Positions 45,796 through 58,625 of a DNA stretch of 64,000 nt are shown piece by piece (position 1 is the stretch's first letter; every line of letters begins with the position of its first letter). Source of the DNA: Druceiella hillmani (Eukaryota; Arthropoda; Insecta; Lepidoptera; Hepialidae); NCBI GenBank assembly GCA_039881145.1, contig JAYKKI010000061.1, forward strand, positions 13,738,001 through 13,802,000, in the 5' to 3' direction. The notes beneath the pieces were generated by a model. It was not told where the DNA came from. It did no database searches and was given only the letters and a program-made list of their open reading frames with translations. The translations under genes were made by a program, and so were the position numbers.

Positions 45796-47990
45796 TATTT
45801 CACTCATTTAGGTTACTTAAGTCAGTTTCACGTTCAATATTTTTAAAGTCAGAAAGTTAACTTTGAGATTATTTTCGAAACGAGCGCCTACATTTTTATG
45901 AACATTAATTAAATATTAATTTTTTACGTGAAATAAACGTTGCTTTGTTGTATGACGTATCATTACGCTTAGTTTTGTTACTTATTATTTTCGGCAAGTA
46001 AACTTATGTAAACAAATTGCGAATAAAAGTAATATAATGAATAAATAAGTCAAATTTATAGCTTGAAAAAGAAACTATAAAATACGCTTTTCTTATTGAG
46101 AAAAGGTCCCAATATCACATCCTCGCAATGAGATAAGTTAAATGAGTCTCTGTGGGATTATTGTTAGCCATTGAGCAATTCCTAGGACCACATCCCTTTT
46201 CCATGATCAAATTAGTTCATTGTTATCATATTATTTGATCGATGATTGCTTACATTCTTTTAGAACGTGAATAATCATTAATTATATAAAGTTTTAAGTA
46301 AAACGATTATAAGTCTTCAGTGTGATAACAGGTAGCTTCACTTTACATAGGTAGTAGCAATTTTTTGTGAAATTGTGTTGACTAAATTTAATATTGTACA
46401 AGAAAAAAATATAATAGGAAGGAGGTTTCAACAAGCTAAAAATACAGAATTTGCTATTCAAACTACATTTAATCACAGACGTGATCCATAAATAATAACA
46501 TATTGCATTTTTCATGCTTCATTTTTAAAAATTCAAAAGATAAAAACTTGTGCTAGACAACTGGAAAAACGTTCTGTACGTTTATAGGATTCTAAACCGT
46601 GTCGTAGAAGACTAATGAATACATGAAATTAAATAAAAATAATGCGTGCATGTATCAGTATTCAAGTTTTTTACTGTTTTTAAAATTTGTTCACATTTCA
46701 TTATACCTTAAATCGAATCATTCCGCGTACAGAATTAACGTACATTCACAAGTTCGTCCGTTATGTTATCCTAGCGGTCTTATAAAACATTGATGATTCT
46801 CTAAAAAAATAATTATATAACAACGTAATTATACAGAATGCAAGGATTACGATTTCCACTCATAGTTCTATATAGACAATACCGAAATTCATCAGGAATA
46901 CGACATTATTACTACTAAAATATCAAACTTCTCTAATGTTAATAAATCTACATAATAAGCAAACGAACATGACAAACTGTTCGTCATTATTGTAAATATT
47001 TTTTAAAAACTTAGTAATTTCATAATCTGTACCTTATTGCAACGGAAAATAGAAAGTGAGTAATTTTTAAAGTTTCTCTGCTGTCAAATTCTTATTTATC
47101 AACTAATAATTTTCATTTCACTTAAGTCATTATAATAGTTTCATTCCAATTATGTCGAATCAATTTAAGTCAAATGCAATTCGAGGCGGTGAAACTATTC
47201 ATGTATAAGTATAAAAAGAATTTAAAACAGATATGTGTCTTCATTGTGATATCTAAGCAATAAAAACTCTGTCTGATTTGATATAACACATACCCTTATC
47301 CTAAGTTCAGTCGCGTTGTTTTAATCTCTTGCAATAAAAAAATTAACCAACTGTATATTCAGTTTAAGGCCCTTTTGGAACTTTTCAAATTCTATGATTT
47401 CCTTCATTTCTCTAGAATGTATAAAAAATTTTCATTGAAAGTTTTGTCGCAAAATTGACTTCCCGAACATTAACTTGCTAATAATATCTCCAAAATTTCA
47501 ATACTTAATTAGTACATTGGGAAATTTCTTACAAAACATTTAGAACTGTTCTTTACGTCAAAACAGAGTAGTTTACACAGAGCAATATTTGAACTTGCTC
47601 AGTTTTAAAAATTTTTACAATTGGTGCGTTTTAGTAAAACTTAGTAAGTTGAATCAAATCGAAATAGCCTGAATATATTTATATGAAATTTCTTAGAAAT
47701 TAGAATATTAAAAAGTCTTTTCTATGAATAAAAAATATGTTATATTTTCTCATGGCAAATTTAGCTCTAATCAGGACATGTAAAATCATTTTCAAAGTTT
47801 AATTACATCGTGCCATGTTCTTAAATCGTTATTGTGAGATGAGTTTTTAAAAACTTCTCATGTTTGACTGGAATTAGTAACGTACAACAGTTATGAAACA
47901 TTGTCCGCGATAATTTTAATACTGAAATACTTCGAAATGAAGCTATTTTTATGGGTTGTGTAAGTTCGTTTGTAAAGAAATGAGACCGAG
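43634..47990. other. Intergenic; one TA microsatellite, nothing else recognised
   Basis: AT-rich, with a (TA)n run at 45751-45799. No coding block or transposon end seen. Confidence 0.5.
45751..45799. repeat. (TA)n microsatellite
   Basis: About 24 TA units with one TATG interruption. Confidence 0.95.
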
Positions 47991-47999
47991 GAAAATGTA

Positions 48000-49250
48000 C
48001 TAGGGAATATTTTGCATTTTAAACGCCAACAGTAATCGCCTAGCATAGTAGTGTCTTAATAGCCTTGAAATCGTTTCTCAGGCTTCTTTACATCCTGGTG
48101 GAACTTCTCACCCTACCAAGATTAGGTGAAAAAAAAAGAAAAATGGGTATGAAGAAAGCGAATTTTTAAAGACATTCTACAACCTAACTTTTCGTATGCT
48201 TTTAACATATTGTTAACTAGCTGTTCCGCATTTTCAGCTCTGTGGTTCCCTAAACATTTTTTACAACTGCTCTCTGTGATAACCTGGCATCAAGTTACTT
48301 GCCAGTAAGCTTCTCGTCGAAATTTAGGTCTTTCATTTATGTGCGTATTTGTGGTTCCACTAATATCCCTTATTTAAGTTTTGCGTCACTTAACTTTGAA
48401 AATACTGTCTTTAAATATATAAAACCATCACTCTCCTTATTCATAGCCTTGACAAAATTTTTATCAAACCAACTTTTATGTGTAGGGGTGGTAAAATTAC
48501 ATTTTTAGGGTCTATTAATGGTACGTGATTCACATTAGATTTTCCGCAAAGAAACTTCAACATTTCAAGCCATACTTTTGTAGAGTAGTGCTTTTCAGTG
48601 GCTTTGCTATGTCACATACAAAGCAAACAGCAGTATTTCATAAATCCATTCTGTAAGCCAAATAAAATGGCTGTAACTTTGAGATTAGTGCATAATTTCC
48701 AGGTAAAATATTTGTATTTTATTAAATCTAGTGTTGACTTCATATTTTCATGTTTCTCTTAAAACAGTTGAATATTCTATTGGTACTGATGCATACTTCT
48801 TACCATTGTGTAACAAAACCGCCTACAGGCTTGTTTTTGAACCGTCAGTAAATAAACACCAGTCTTGTGTTACATAAGAAATGTTCAACTCACACATTAA
48901 AGATAGGACATCGTTACAGTGGCATATGTTTTCAAACTCTGAATAAAATAAAGTTATTTTTTTATTACGTTTCCATTGCACAGATATTTTGTGTTAGGAG
49001 CCAATAACTTCCACTCTTGTAATCCAGATTTTAGTAATTCAGTTTGCCTAATTTATAAATTTAAATTTCGCATCAAATCATTCAATTAATTTTGTTTAAT
49101 CTGACCTGGATTACCAAGATAACTTATAGAAATTAAAAACTAATGTTCGTCGCTGCTTTTGTCGTGATATTCTACAACATTTGGCAAATCTGGTTCTTCT
49201 GAAACATCAATTCTATTTTTACTAAGAGGCATTTCTTTAATATGGTGCAC
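48000..49250 (-). pseudogene. Pseudogene of a repeat-borne arthropod protein family (FHQD..YCW type)
   Basis: Read on the minus strand from 49250 down, frames shift often and stops abound, yet a family signature runs throughout: LNDLMRNLNL, LLKSGLQEWKLLAPNT, CHCNDVLSLMCELNIS, DWCLFTDGSKTSL, AVLLHNGKKYASVPIEYST, HIKVGLIKILSRL-like, DKNFVKAMNKESDGFIYLK, FSKLSDAKLK, LNFDEKL and, near 48000-48110, EKFHQDV, PEKRFQGY and MLGDYCW. I recall this order from large multicopy families of uncharacterised proteins in arthropod and cnidarian genomes, which behave like transposon cargo or transposon-derived genes; their function is not known to me. At least ten frame breaks mean it is dead. The outer borders are approximate. 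Confidence 0.75.
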
Positions 49251-50640
49251 TGGTTTTGACATTTAAAGAACGTCAGGATATTTAAGTAGTGTTTGATTTT
49301 CTTTGTAAAATCACTTTTATCACTCATACAAAAGTAGCAATCAATAAAATGATTATAGGTTCACGCCGGAAACCTGGTACGGCAAATCGAATTGACGTCT
49401 TGCTTCTATTAAACCAAGATATGAGGGTAGCACAGCACAAAATACAAAAAAAAACTGTGGTACTCATAGTTTATATTGAATAATAGTAAGTCCCAAGTAA
49501 AGTAAGTATGCACTTTTCACTTTTTCGGAAACATTTTTTACTTGTGATTTGACAATATATTGTACATCAACGTAACAAAACTTATTTGGTGCATTGTTGC
49601 AGTTGTGAGGGCCACTTAGTTCAGTACTTGTGTTGGATTTTTAAATAAATATATAAAGATATTGAGATTATCGAATAGAAACGATTTGTAAACAAAATAA
49701 AACAATAAAAAAGTATAACACATTGAAAACGGCAACAGTTTCTCACACGCGTAAAGTGAGGGTAGTTGAAATATTGATTTACGTATACCTCGAAAAATAG
49801 ACGTGATGGTTCCAATATATCTTTGGGACTTCTTATCTATGACTTATTACATATTCATTCCTGCTATCAGTTAAGCGGATACCAAAATCAGGTAGCGCTG
49901 TATAATTTTTGCGTTATACCGTCTACAAAACTAAAGGCGCAAGGCGTACAGAACAAAAACAAAAAAAGGCGCAAGAATCAGTAACGACCTGTTTTGTTAT
50001 CGAGATCTTAGCTTTCAAATAAACTTGACCACATGTTGTTAGCGCTCGGTTGGTATCATTTTCTTAAGCTTTGCATATTTTTAACGTAACAGAATGACGC
50101 AGACATCGCTAAAGGAGTTTCAACTTCATAAAATTAAAAAGTTCAATAGTCCAAAAAATATATTTAAAAAAATGGCAACACGTCATATTTTATTCAATAT
50201 ACTCATAAGTAAGGGTGTATGTAATGGTATAGTTAATTAAAGCAACTAGGTATGCGAAACGCCTAACAATATTATCGATCGTGTACAGGTTAATTTATTC
50301 TAATTTAAAAGCCACTAGTTATGTTTAAATACCTCTAGAAAATTCAGTTATAAGAATTCGTCGATTCTCTAATCTTTTTCTAACCAATAGAAGAAAAATC
50401 ATCGCATATTTTCTACCATTTATATTTTATCGAAATTATCAACAGTAAATGACAAGTTTCATATGAAATCATATTAAGAGATCATCTAACTGAATCTGTA
50501 TTCACGGCCGTACAAAGACACTGCTTTATAGATAACCTCGTACGTACGTACGATTATTGCACACGCACAATGCTTATTGCAAAATAAAATCAAGCCACGT
50601 ACATAAAGCGCGACCAGCACCGGCGAATAGAGGTCCCAAC
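49251..50640. other. Intergenic; nothing recognised
   Basis: AT-rich. The ORFs at 49289-49483 (+) and 49621-49815 (-) show no motif. A short ACGT-repeat (TACGTACGTACG) lies near 50540. Confidence 0.45.
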
Positions 50641-50649
50641 TAACAACTT

Positions 50650-51500
50650 CCTCTCACATCGATCTTTTTCAAACCCAGTGAAAGCTAGAATTTGTTTAAT
50701 CATATTATTTGATTTCTCTTTGGACATGCTAACTGGCACATAAATGAGTAGAGAATCAAGCAGAGAGAAACTTAAGCCTCTACTTAAACCAAAGAGTTAC
50801 TGCGTATTATAGAAAATTAAGCAAATTAACGAATACGGTTACTAAATAAAATATTGGCTTAATTGAAGCTCTTTTCCGTATATATTTAAACCAGGTAACT
50901 AAGCGTATTTTAGTAAAGTTCATATTTATAGGCTTCTTAAATTGCACGACAAAAATTTAAATTTTATTCAAGATATAATTAACTATTTATTTTTCATACG
51001 AGCAGCCGTTATAAAATATATCGTAAAACATGTTTATATCGTTCTGTTTGTTTTTCACGTTATGTGATTTAATTACAAATTAATAATTTTTTTTCTCTAC
51101 ATATTCTATGAGACCTTCTTTATATTAGATTTCAAGATTTTAGGTCAACTGGGCAAGATCCTCACCATTTTTTATGAGACTCTGTATTAAAGCACGTGAT
51201 ATTTGAAAGGCCGTGTTCGTTTATTGCCCTGAAATAGGCGCCAAAATTTTGCAAGTGCAATGAAATCTTAATATTTCATATTAACTTTCGCATTGACTTC
51301 AACTTAATTTCAGTTCTTTTCTTCTTTCTACACCCTAAAACTGAAAAAAATCGTTCATCCCTAGCGTTATTAAGCTCTAGCCTAAACTCAAAACACATTA
51401 CGTATTACAGTACACATTACAAATTAAGCAAATTAACGAACGCGGCGTATTAACATTAATGGTTTAGTCTCTTAACTCGACATGAAGTCCTGAGAAAATT
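50650..51500 (+). repeat. Diverged tandem duplication, period about 607 bp
   Basis: AAATTAAGCAAATTAACGAA is exact at 50814 and 51421, each followed by an ACGG/GCGG motif and preceded by similar ACTTAAACC / CCTAAACTC and TGCGTATTA / TACGTATTA stretches. A lepidopteran-type repeat fragment (51040-51200, minus) lies in between. Confidence 0.6.
51040..51200 (-). repeat. Lepidopteran-type dispersed repeat, fragment
   Basis: TCAAGATTTTAGGTCAACTGG, preceded by TGATTTAATTACAAATTAA, is the complement of the middle of the 27635-28150 family. Confidence 0.45.
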
Positions 51501-51622
51501 TTTCATGACAATTTTAAAAGTGCTGAAATGTTTGAGAGCGGCTTACGCTCGTAAGTCATTAATATAATATAATCACTCAGTATATTTTAATCTCACTCAA
51601 TCAATATATTATAATCACTAAC

Positions 51623-52430
51623 ATGACAAACATATCCGAAGAAAGAGATATTTCCCGTGAGTCACTGCGTGTGCTTCTTCTTCGTAAGTACCGGTTGGGA
51701 AATTCTACACGAACGATTACAACGAAAATTAACAAAATGTTCGGAAAAGGTACTTTCTCTTATATAACGGCTTCTCGATGGTTCAATCACTTTTGTCAGA
51801 GAAACATAGAATTCAAAGATACTCAACGCTCTGGAAGACCGTAATGATTGGACATCGAAGGGCTCTTATTAAAGAAGATCCGCGGCTGGCGGCACAGTGT
51901 TTAGAAGAACGACTTCGGTGCTTAAAAATCACAGTCTTATCCTTCATGAAATGGAAGATAAGAAGACGTGGAAACTTGGCTTGCGGATTCCGCACAAATA
52001 AATGAAATACAGTAGCAACAGTCCGTTAAAGTTTGTATGACTCATTTGACACCACACGCTAATGAAAAAGGGCTTAAACATCTAGTGACAGGCAATGACA
52101 AGTGGGTTTTATTTTTTGTTGAACCACCTCGTAAGTATCAATAGTTTGGGTCCAGGAAAACTTTAGTCTCAACGTCTAAACCAAACCGTTTCCATATGAA
52201 GGTTATGGTCTGTTGATGGAATTACGACGCATTATCCATTGGAACATTTTACCATCTGGATCTACAATCATACTATCATCACGACATAACTTCGTTGACA
52301 ACAACTCAAGCCTAAAAAATGAGATTCAAAATTTCGGTGAAAACCATATGATTTCTACGAGAGAGATATTTTCATTTTGCTTAACATTAGAGAAGAGTTC
52401 CAGTGGTGATAATGTGTTAAAATAAGGTTG
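51623..52430 (+). pseudogene. Mariner (mellifera/irritans-like) transposase pseudogene, catalytic core deleted
   Basis: N-terminal helix-turn-helix part: VLLLRKYRLGNSTRTITTKI, FGKGTFSYITASRWFNHF and KDTQRSGRP, as in classical mariners (RWF.KF ... RSGRP). Then come a frameshift at 51842, KEDPRLAAQCLEERL, another shift, LHEMEDKKTWKLGLRIPHK, and the VTGNDKWVLFF motif (the family's 'VTGDEKW', first Asp region; the usual DE is ND here). Next are KPNRFHMKVMVC and HWNILPSGSTI. About 150 residues, with the second and third catalytic Asp, are missing before the C-terminal KPYDFYERDIFILLN. There are many in-frame stops. I could not find terminal repeats, so only the coding span is given. Confidence 0.85.
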
Positions 52431-53735
52431 AAAATAAATGACAATATAAAACGTTAAAAAAACTTGTAATAAAGTTACAGAAAAGTATGTCCAAACAAAT
52501 ATTTAAATGGGCTAATTTTGAAACCGAAAACGAGCGATCACAGATATTCTGCAATAATTTGCAATATAAACGAAATCATTTTTTGTAGATTTTTACCATG
52601 TCTACAATGCATTCCTAAGTTTAACACGAAAACTTCGACTATCTTGCCTTAAACCACGATTACTTACACGATTTGAACACAGTATTTACACATAATATCT
52701 CTTTGAACATTGTGTATTTTATGGTAAGATTTTCATATTAGTCTGATAAGCTATTTTCACACCAAGGAATATCAAGCAAATTTCCTCTCAAACAATTTCT
52801 ACGATTTCACTTAAATATTACTGGACGACGTCGTGGAGTCTAGACTCTTTTTATTTATTAAGATAATATTGATATTATTGTTAATCATATTTATTTCTTG
52901 TAGGAGACATTCTAAATCTATTTCAAACTCGCTGATACTACTTCCTTATAAAGTCAAAAATTTCACTAGTACAAGTAAATATTCCGCGTGGTTTCTAGGA
53001 ATTAACAAATAAGACAGAATAAAAAATATATTATGTAACTTAAAATGGGAGGAATATTAAATATTCTGATATACAGGTCCAGTTTTTGATACGTTAATTT
53101 TATATTCTAATATTATAATTAATCAGTTTAGCTTAAATCCCCCATCAGTTTTTAGTGAAAGAAATTTCTATCAAGTTTTACAAAATATTTTTTGATATTT
53201 AAATTTACTTTCTTTATAATACAGTAACTTCATTTGTTCCTGAAAATAGCTAATCATTTTAATTCGAAATTTACAAAAATAATTTCGCCAGTAAACCAAA
53301 ACACCACCGCCTTTTAGATACTTAGACCATATTCGGCGCGGCGTCAATACTAACATACGTGCGAGGAAAATGATCTGTGAGAGGCATTTTAATGAAGTGA
53401 TATCTTGATTTGTAGATTTTTGAATCGACCTAATCCGTAAAAGGAGTTTTTGAGAATATTAATTTAATATTGCATTTTTCCTGTTATTTTGAACAATACA
53501 TACTTCAAAAAAAAGAATCGAATACTGTCGTGTTTCTGTTAATTTTAGTACAAAATTGAATTTTGTCTTTTATTTCAAAAAAGGTCAACCACGGGCCAGT
53601 TTTGGAAATTCAAACCCGAGTTCAAATGTTCGATTTAAGTTCCGATATTCGAAACCATCCTAAACCGTATGCATTAATAGTGGCTTTACCCCACCAAACT
53701 TAGTTTAATCCAGACATTGCCTTTATAAATTATTA
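52431..53735. other. Intergenic; nothing recognised
   Basis: AT-rich; no coding block or element ends seen. Confidence 0.5.
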
Positions 53736-53950
53736 ACTACCCGCCTTGGCTTCGCACAGTGAGACAAAAACTTTGACGTATCTTTGTCAAAGCGTGAAAA
53801 TTTGTCTTTATAATTTTGCTTACTTCAAAATTTATAGTGATCTTCCTCATATATTTTATATGAGTAATACCTCCATAAATTATTTCACGAATTTTATAGT
53901 AATCTTCCTCAACTTATAAAGACATCTATATAAGTTGAGGAAGATCATTC
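53736..53950 (-). mobile_element. Possible Helitron-like remnant with hairpin
   Basis: On the minus strand GTGCGAAGCCAAGGCGGGTA followed by GTTAA resembles the 3' ends of insect Helitron-like elements (GCGAAG, then C/G-rich, then CTAGT), but the terminal CTRR is not intact. Inside lies a 17-bp perfect inverted repeat (53902-53918 and 53929-53945). Confidence 0.3.
53902..53945. repeat. 17-bp perfect inverted repeat
   Basis: ATCTTCCTCAACTTATA, a 10-base loop, then its exact complement. The motif AATCTTCCTCA or GATCTTCCTCA also occurs nearby at 53831. Confidence 0.9.
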
Positions 53951-54764
53951 TAAAATTAAATTTGCTAATTTTAAATAGAGTTTTGCTCAACAAGTTCTAG
54001 AATAATAATGAGAAAAATTAAGTTTTTGTATTATAGTTATATTGTTTGCATGTATCTCTCACGATTTAAGCAAGGCATGCCAAGATACATCTGCAATGAA
54101 TGCTTCTGTTCCGACTTCGTCGTCATTATCGTTAATATATAATTATAATTAATAACTGTATATGTAAATATTCCTCACCAGAATCCGTTCTTTCTAAGAA
54201 AGTCGTGTGCCTACAGATATAGAGATGCGGTGAGGAACTTTATTTTATATGTAGTAATACAGAACATTAGATAGTTTCTACATAAACAAAAACGTTAAAA
54301 TGTTTATAAAAGCTCGTCTTATTTTTTAGAATTTGTTTACATTATTTCTAGAACACGACAAATATTTTATAACACGATCTGACCTAATTATATAAACAGT
54401 ACCGATATTTGAATCCAGGACTTTCATTTCTTTCACCTACCCATATTGTTTACTCGTTATGATTATTATGACAATTATTGTTACGTCTAAACCTTAAATT
54501 TACTTTATTTCATTTATATTAAATACCATTAATATCTGTTTTAGGATTCCAAATACCAAATGGATAACTGGAACCATTATAAAATCACTCACATGTCCGT
54601 ACTTGACTCACATGTACTATTGTACCTAAAATTATGAAAACAAGAGGTTTATGGAAACCTAAGGATATTACTGATAATATGTATTTCCTTTCTATTCATT
54701 TATATTAAGTATTATTAAACATTTATTGCGTTAAGAAGTCCGTATTAGTGATGACTTATGTAAA

Positions 54765-54820
54765 TAAAGTACGGAACCCTCGATGCATGACCTGGAGTCG
54801 CACTTAGTCGGTTTTTTTAA
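54765..54820 (+). repeat. 3' tail of the lepidopteran-type repeat
   Basis: GTACGGAACCCTCG, then GAGTCGCACTTAGTCGG and a T-run, the typical 3' end of the family at 27635-28150. The body upstream is too diverged to delimit. Confidence 0.65.
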
Positions 54821-55261
54821 TAAGTATTTCTATGCCTTTACCTGCCCTTGTCGTAGCTTTATTTAGACTGCAGACAATAAATATAACTCCTATATCTGAC
54901 ATGATGTTTTATTTTTATAAATATTTTAAGACGGATTAAACTTATATCAATTTATTATAATTTTCAAATTGAAGACAATGACAAAGTTTAGTAACCAAAC
55001 CACGATTAGGTTACCAATCTTCTTATTCTTGACAGTGTATTATATGATAATGTGTGTAACCTAGCTTTTTACACAATAAATTACAATTATTCTGACAGGT
55101 ACCCGCGTCAAATTAAATATGTTTATGTTATTAACACTATCGATTTGCACGGCTCATCGGATCCACTAATTTTAATTCGATTCCTGAAAGTCATTGCAAA
55201 CTAAAGTAACTTCATGTAACTCGTGCTCAAGTATTTCCCACGTTATTTACAAATTTCCATT

Positions 55262-55480
55262 CAATGTAATTTAACAAGATCCCACAGGCTAAAAGCTCGC
55301 CTTTGTCTAGAGATGACTCGGTGCGCGTTCTCTATCGTGACCATTCCATTATGTACGCGGGAAGCGACTCTTGCCGGTCAAGGTAGACGCTAAGCCGATC
55401 AGATTTCGTCGGCCCTTTGTCAGTAATGAAAAACGACCGGAGACTTTGTGGGATGTGATCTGAATGTTAAGCGCATGGCA
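55262..55480. other. CpG-rich patch of unknown function
   Basis: About 50% G+C with over 15 CG dinucleotides, against about 30% G+C around it. One plus frame is open for about 36 codons before a TAG at 55385. No domain recognised. It could be a promoter/first-exon region or a transposon piece. Confidence 0.4.
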
Positions 55481-57530
55481 TGTTTATACTGTAATATGTT
55501 CATAACTTTTTTTTTTTTATTTAATCTTAGTTATTTTAAAAGATAAGTAATCAAAATATGTCTCTATGTTAAATATCCGTAAAAGTACAAATCATAAAAT
55601 GAGAATCTCAAACTCTTACGTAATAATAAGTTACTTAAGTCCTCTACGAGCCAAGAAAATATTTCTTAAATTATGAAAAGGAAATTTCACTGGTATTAAA
55701 CATTTTTTAAAGACAAGACTTAGTTTGTAAACAAAGTATAAAGATTATTGTATAAAGTCTAGAAAAAGTACCCACATCAAGACCCACACCACCACCAAGT
55801 ACCCACACCAGAGGCCCACAATAAGATGTTGCGCTCCTGAAGAAAAAGAAAGGCTATGGTGTTAGAGATAATATATATAAGACTTGAATGAAAATTAAAT
55901 ATATGTTTATATAAAGTAACGAGTTTTGAATATATTTGGCGTTAATTTTGTAGAAATTCATTATTCACAATTAAATAAAACTACGTGATGTAACGAGTTT
56001 ACTAACCTTATCTATATACCTAGCTACTATGACATTTACATAATTTATTCACTAATGTGTAACTTCAAAATCGTAAAATAAAATGCAAATAAGTAATCTG
56101 CGGATAGGTAGAATGTGCTCTTACTCTTACATTCATGGGTATTATTGCATGCGCTCATTGTTGAAGTCTGGCCTGAATTTTTATTAATTCTCGGTTTAGT
56201 TTATTTTTAATTAATAAAATGTGCAAGCCAAGAAGAGATGCTAGTGATACAAAAATCAATCGTTGTACATTAATTTAAATGGCGAGAAAATATCAATATA
56301 ATTTTTATTATGTACCAGGTGTAAGGCGACAATCACACCCAAATGAGCGACAGTTTCTGTCGAAGTAATTTCAAAAGCCAATAGTGCAGCTCAAAATAGA
56401 CACAGGAACGTCACTTTGCTCTCATATTAAAGAAGAAGGACGACCACTACCGATCTTGTGCCGGTACTTTTCGTTCTATAAAATTAAAAATTGTAAATAG
56501 TGTACTAAGAATATTACGTATTATTAAATGTATATAAATGACACTCCTAGGGCGAGTAGGCTTAGCAGGTTTTCTTTTATTTTGCTACGTGTTATTTGAG
56601 ATTTCTATATGAACATAAACATCCGCTTGCAAAATTTCATTCATATATATCTAAAATTCTAAAACTTTGTGAGGCTACGACCTATGTACGGGAGGACATT
56701 TTTTTAACTACTAAACTTTAAAAAAGGAAACTTTAAATACAATATTTCATCTTTCAGTATTGCTTTCAATAATAAAATCGGAAAACATCTATAAATTATC
56801 TGGTCACAGTAGCTCCCAACCCTTATTGTGCTTCACCCTCACCTGTATCCTATATACACTTTAAAGAATATTTGCATTAAATCTAGAGCTATGTAAATTC
56901 ATGCATTTCAAAGTAAAATAAACCCACATAGCGAAATATGTTTTAAGATCGTTTAGACATCTGGTATAGATGGCAATCCTGAAGCTAATTTGTTTCCTTT
57001 TTATTTTTGTTTCCCACAAAAAATACCCCCATTTCGTTACTGAATCTTTAGTTTCTGAGTAATTTACAGTTTTTTTTATGATTATGTGCCTTTGTAATGA
57101 AATCTTAAAATTTTGTTTGGTCTATCCGTTTATTTTTCACGAAGTTTTTAATATATAAAATAATTTATATAAAAATAATCTCTTAAAATAAGAATAGAAA
57201 AAAAATAAGAATAAATGTAATCAGTTTATGTAGAGCATGGATTACAAGGCTCCCATCATACAGGTGCATTTAAACATTTGAAGATTTTAGGGTACATGGT
57301 ATTATTTTTAAACTTGTTATAAATACTACATTATTTTTTAATATTAAAATATAGTTCTCAATGTATATTTCAAAGGTATAAGACAATTCACTTGTTTGCC
57401 CATATCTCTTAAATTGATTAATGCAAATTGACCGAAATAATGTTGCACTGAAGTACTTATTGACTGCTTTTCCCATCATTTATTCTTTTATGCTTATTTC
57501 CCACAATTTTTGACTCAAATGGTCACGATA
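55481..57530. other. Intergenic; nothing firmly recognised
   Basis: AT-rich. A short block at 56330-56470 (minus) has fragments such as IGSGRPSSLI split by stops, which could be old transposase debris but is too weak to call. The 27-bp CACAATTAAATRAAACTACG motif at 55966 is shared with 20453. Confidence 0.4.
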
Positions 57531-57535
57531 TCTAG

Positions 57536-57795
57536 TGCTACAGGACGCACTGCATACACATTTAGGATATTTATCTATTAAAAAGACGTATCGGAAAATA
57601 TCATAAAACAATTTTGATTAGATAATAAGAGAGCTCTCAAAAACAGATTAGGGAGCACACACTAGGATTTACAGTACACACTGCAAAAGACTTTTAAGAT
57701 CTTTATCTCATAAAGGAGACGCTGGATCAGAAAATATCATAAAGCACTTTCGATTGCGTCTTAATAAAGCTCTTATATAACAGGTTAGTGGCACA
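57536..57795 (+). repeat. Diverged tandem duplication, period about 136 bp
   Basis: GAAAATATCATAAA occurs at 57594 and 57730. Flanking TACAGKACRCACTGCA, TTTATCT, AATAAGAGAGCTCT / AATAAAGCTCTT and CAGRTTAGKG motifs keep the same order. Confidence 0.75.
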
Positions 57796-58401
57796 GGGTG
57801 GGGGCTCTCACGGGAGCAAAATTATCGTGAATTTCTCAAAAATTGGAATCCCTACGATAATCGCTTTAGTTTTCCTGTAATTTTCTGGTCAGATTCCACC
57901 AACTCTTTTTTCATTTCCAAAGTAGATGAGTAAGGGGGTGAGTTAAAATTTTTGCTATCTTCTTAAAATTCTGAAAAACTTTTAAAGCTCAATTTTAAAA
58001 TTTCTCCGTCATACGGTTTCGTCGAAAATCGGCCAAAAACAAAGACAAGCCCGTGTCCTTGTGATTGTTTCGTTCTATTTTTTCAGTCATGGAACACTGA
58101 ACATGAAATTTTTTATGATATTATATAGTGTATATTATAATGAATAGTTGATAAAATCTGAGATATCACAAACACTTATGTAAACACAAGTAATAATAAA
58201 CGAAATCAATTTGGAACACACAATAAATATTTATTATTTTTATAATAAAAATAATATTTAGTCATCAATATTTAATCAAGTTCTTTAAAAATTAATGGAA
58301 CAAAGATTTATTCAAACATTTATCGATACTTAATATATTAGAAAGCCTAACAAAAAAGGCAATAAACAATTGAACGGCGACGCAAACGCTATACAATGGA
58401 T

Positions 58402-58625
58402 TTAAATAAACGACAGGAATTGCGTAAAGTAAAACCGAAATGTATTCTCGTCAACTGCAGATATTATAGTATTTTCTCGAGAAGACAGTTCACTAGCTAT
58501 ACATCGGTCAGCCACGTCGTATATCTGTCTCAAATTGGACACATTTTCTTGCACAAATTTCGGTCGGGGATCCGGCAAATAGTTCGTATGCAGGAGTCTT
58601 ACGTGTTCATCTGGTGCAAGAATAC
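58402..58625 (-). CDS. Possible terminal exon of an unrecognised gene or element
   Basis: Minus strand. An acceptor-like ATTATTATTATAG (58638-58626) is followed by 73 open codons to TAA at 58404-58402. The translation begins ILAPDEHVRLLHTNYLPDPR and includes KFVQENVSNLRQIYDVADRC and ASELSSREN, then FRFYFTQFLSFI. The amino-acid balance is protein-like rather than the Asn/Ile/Lys/Phe bias of random frames here, and the stretch is richer in G+C than its surroundings. I do not recognise the family and found no upstream exons. The plus-strand ORF at 58396-58659 is its shadow, or the reverse. Confidence 0.3.

Noticed and set aside
50535..50580. TACGTACGTACG palindromic run and nearby TTATTGCACAC/GCTTATTGC repeats
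   Set aside because: A short simple repeat with no supporting context.
56320..56480. Minus-strand fragments resembling a transposase HTH (GSGRPSSL)
   Set aside because: Only one short motif, interrupted by stops; too little to name a family.
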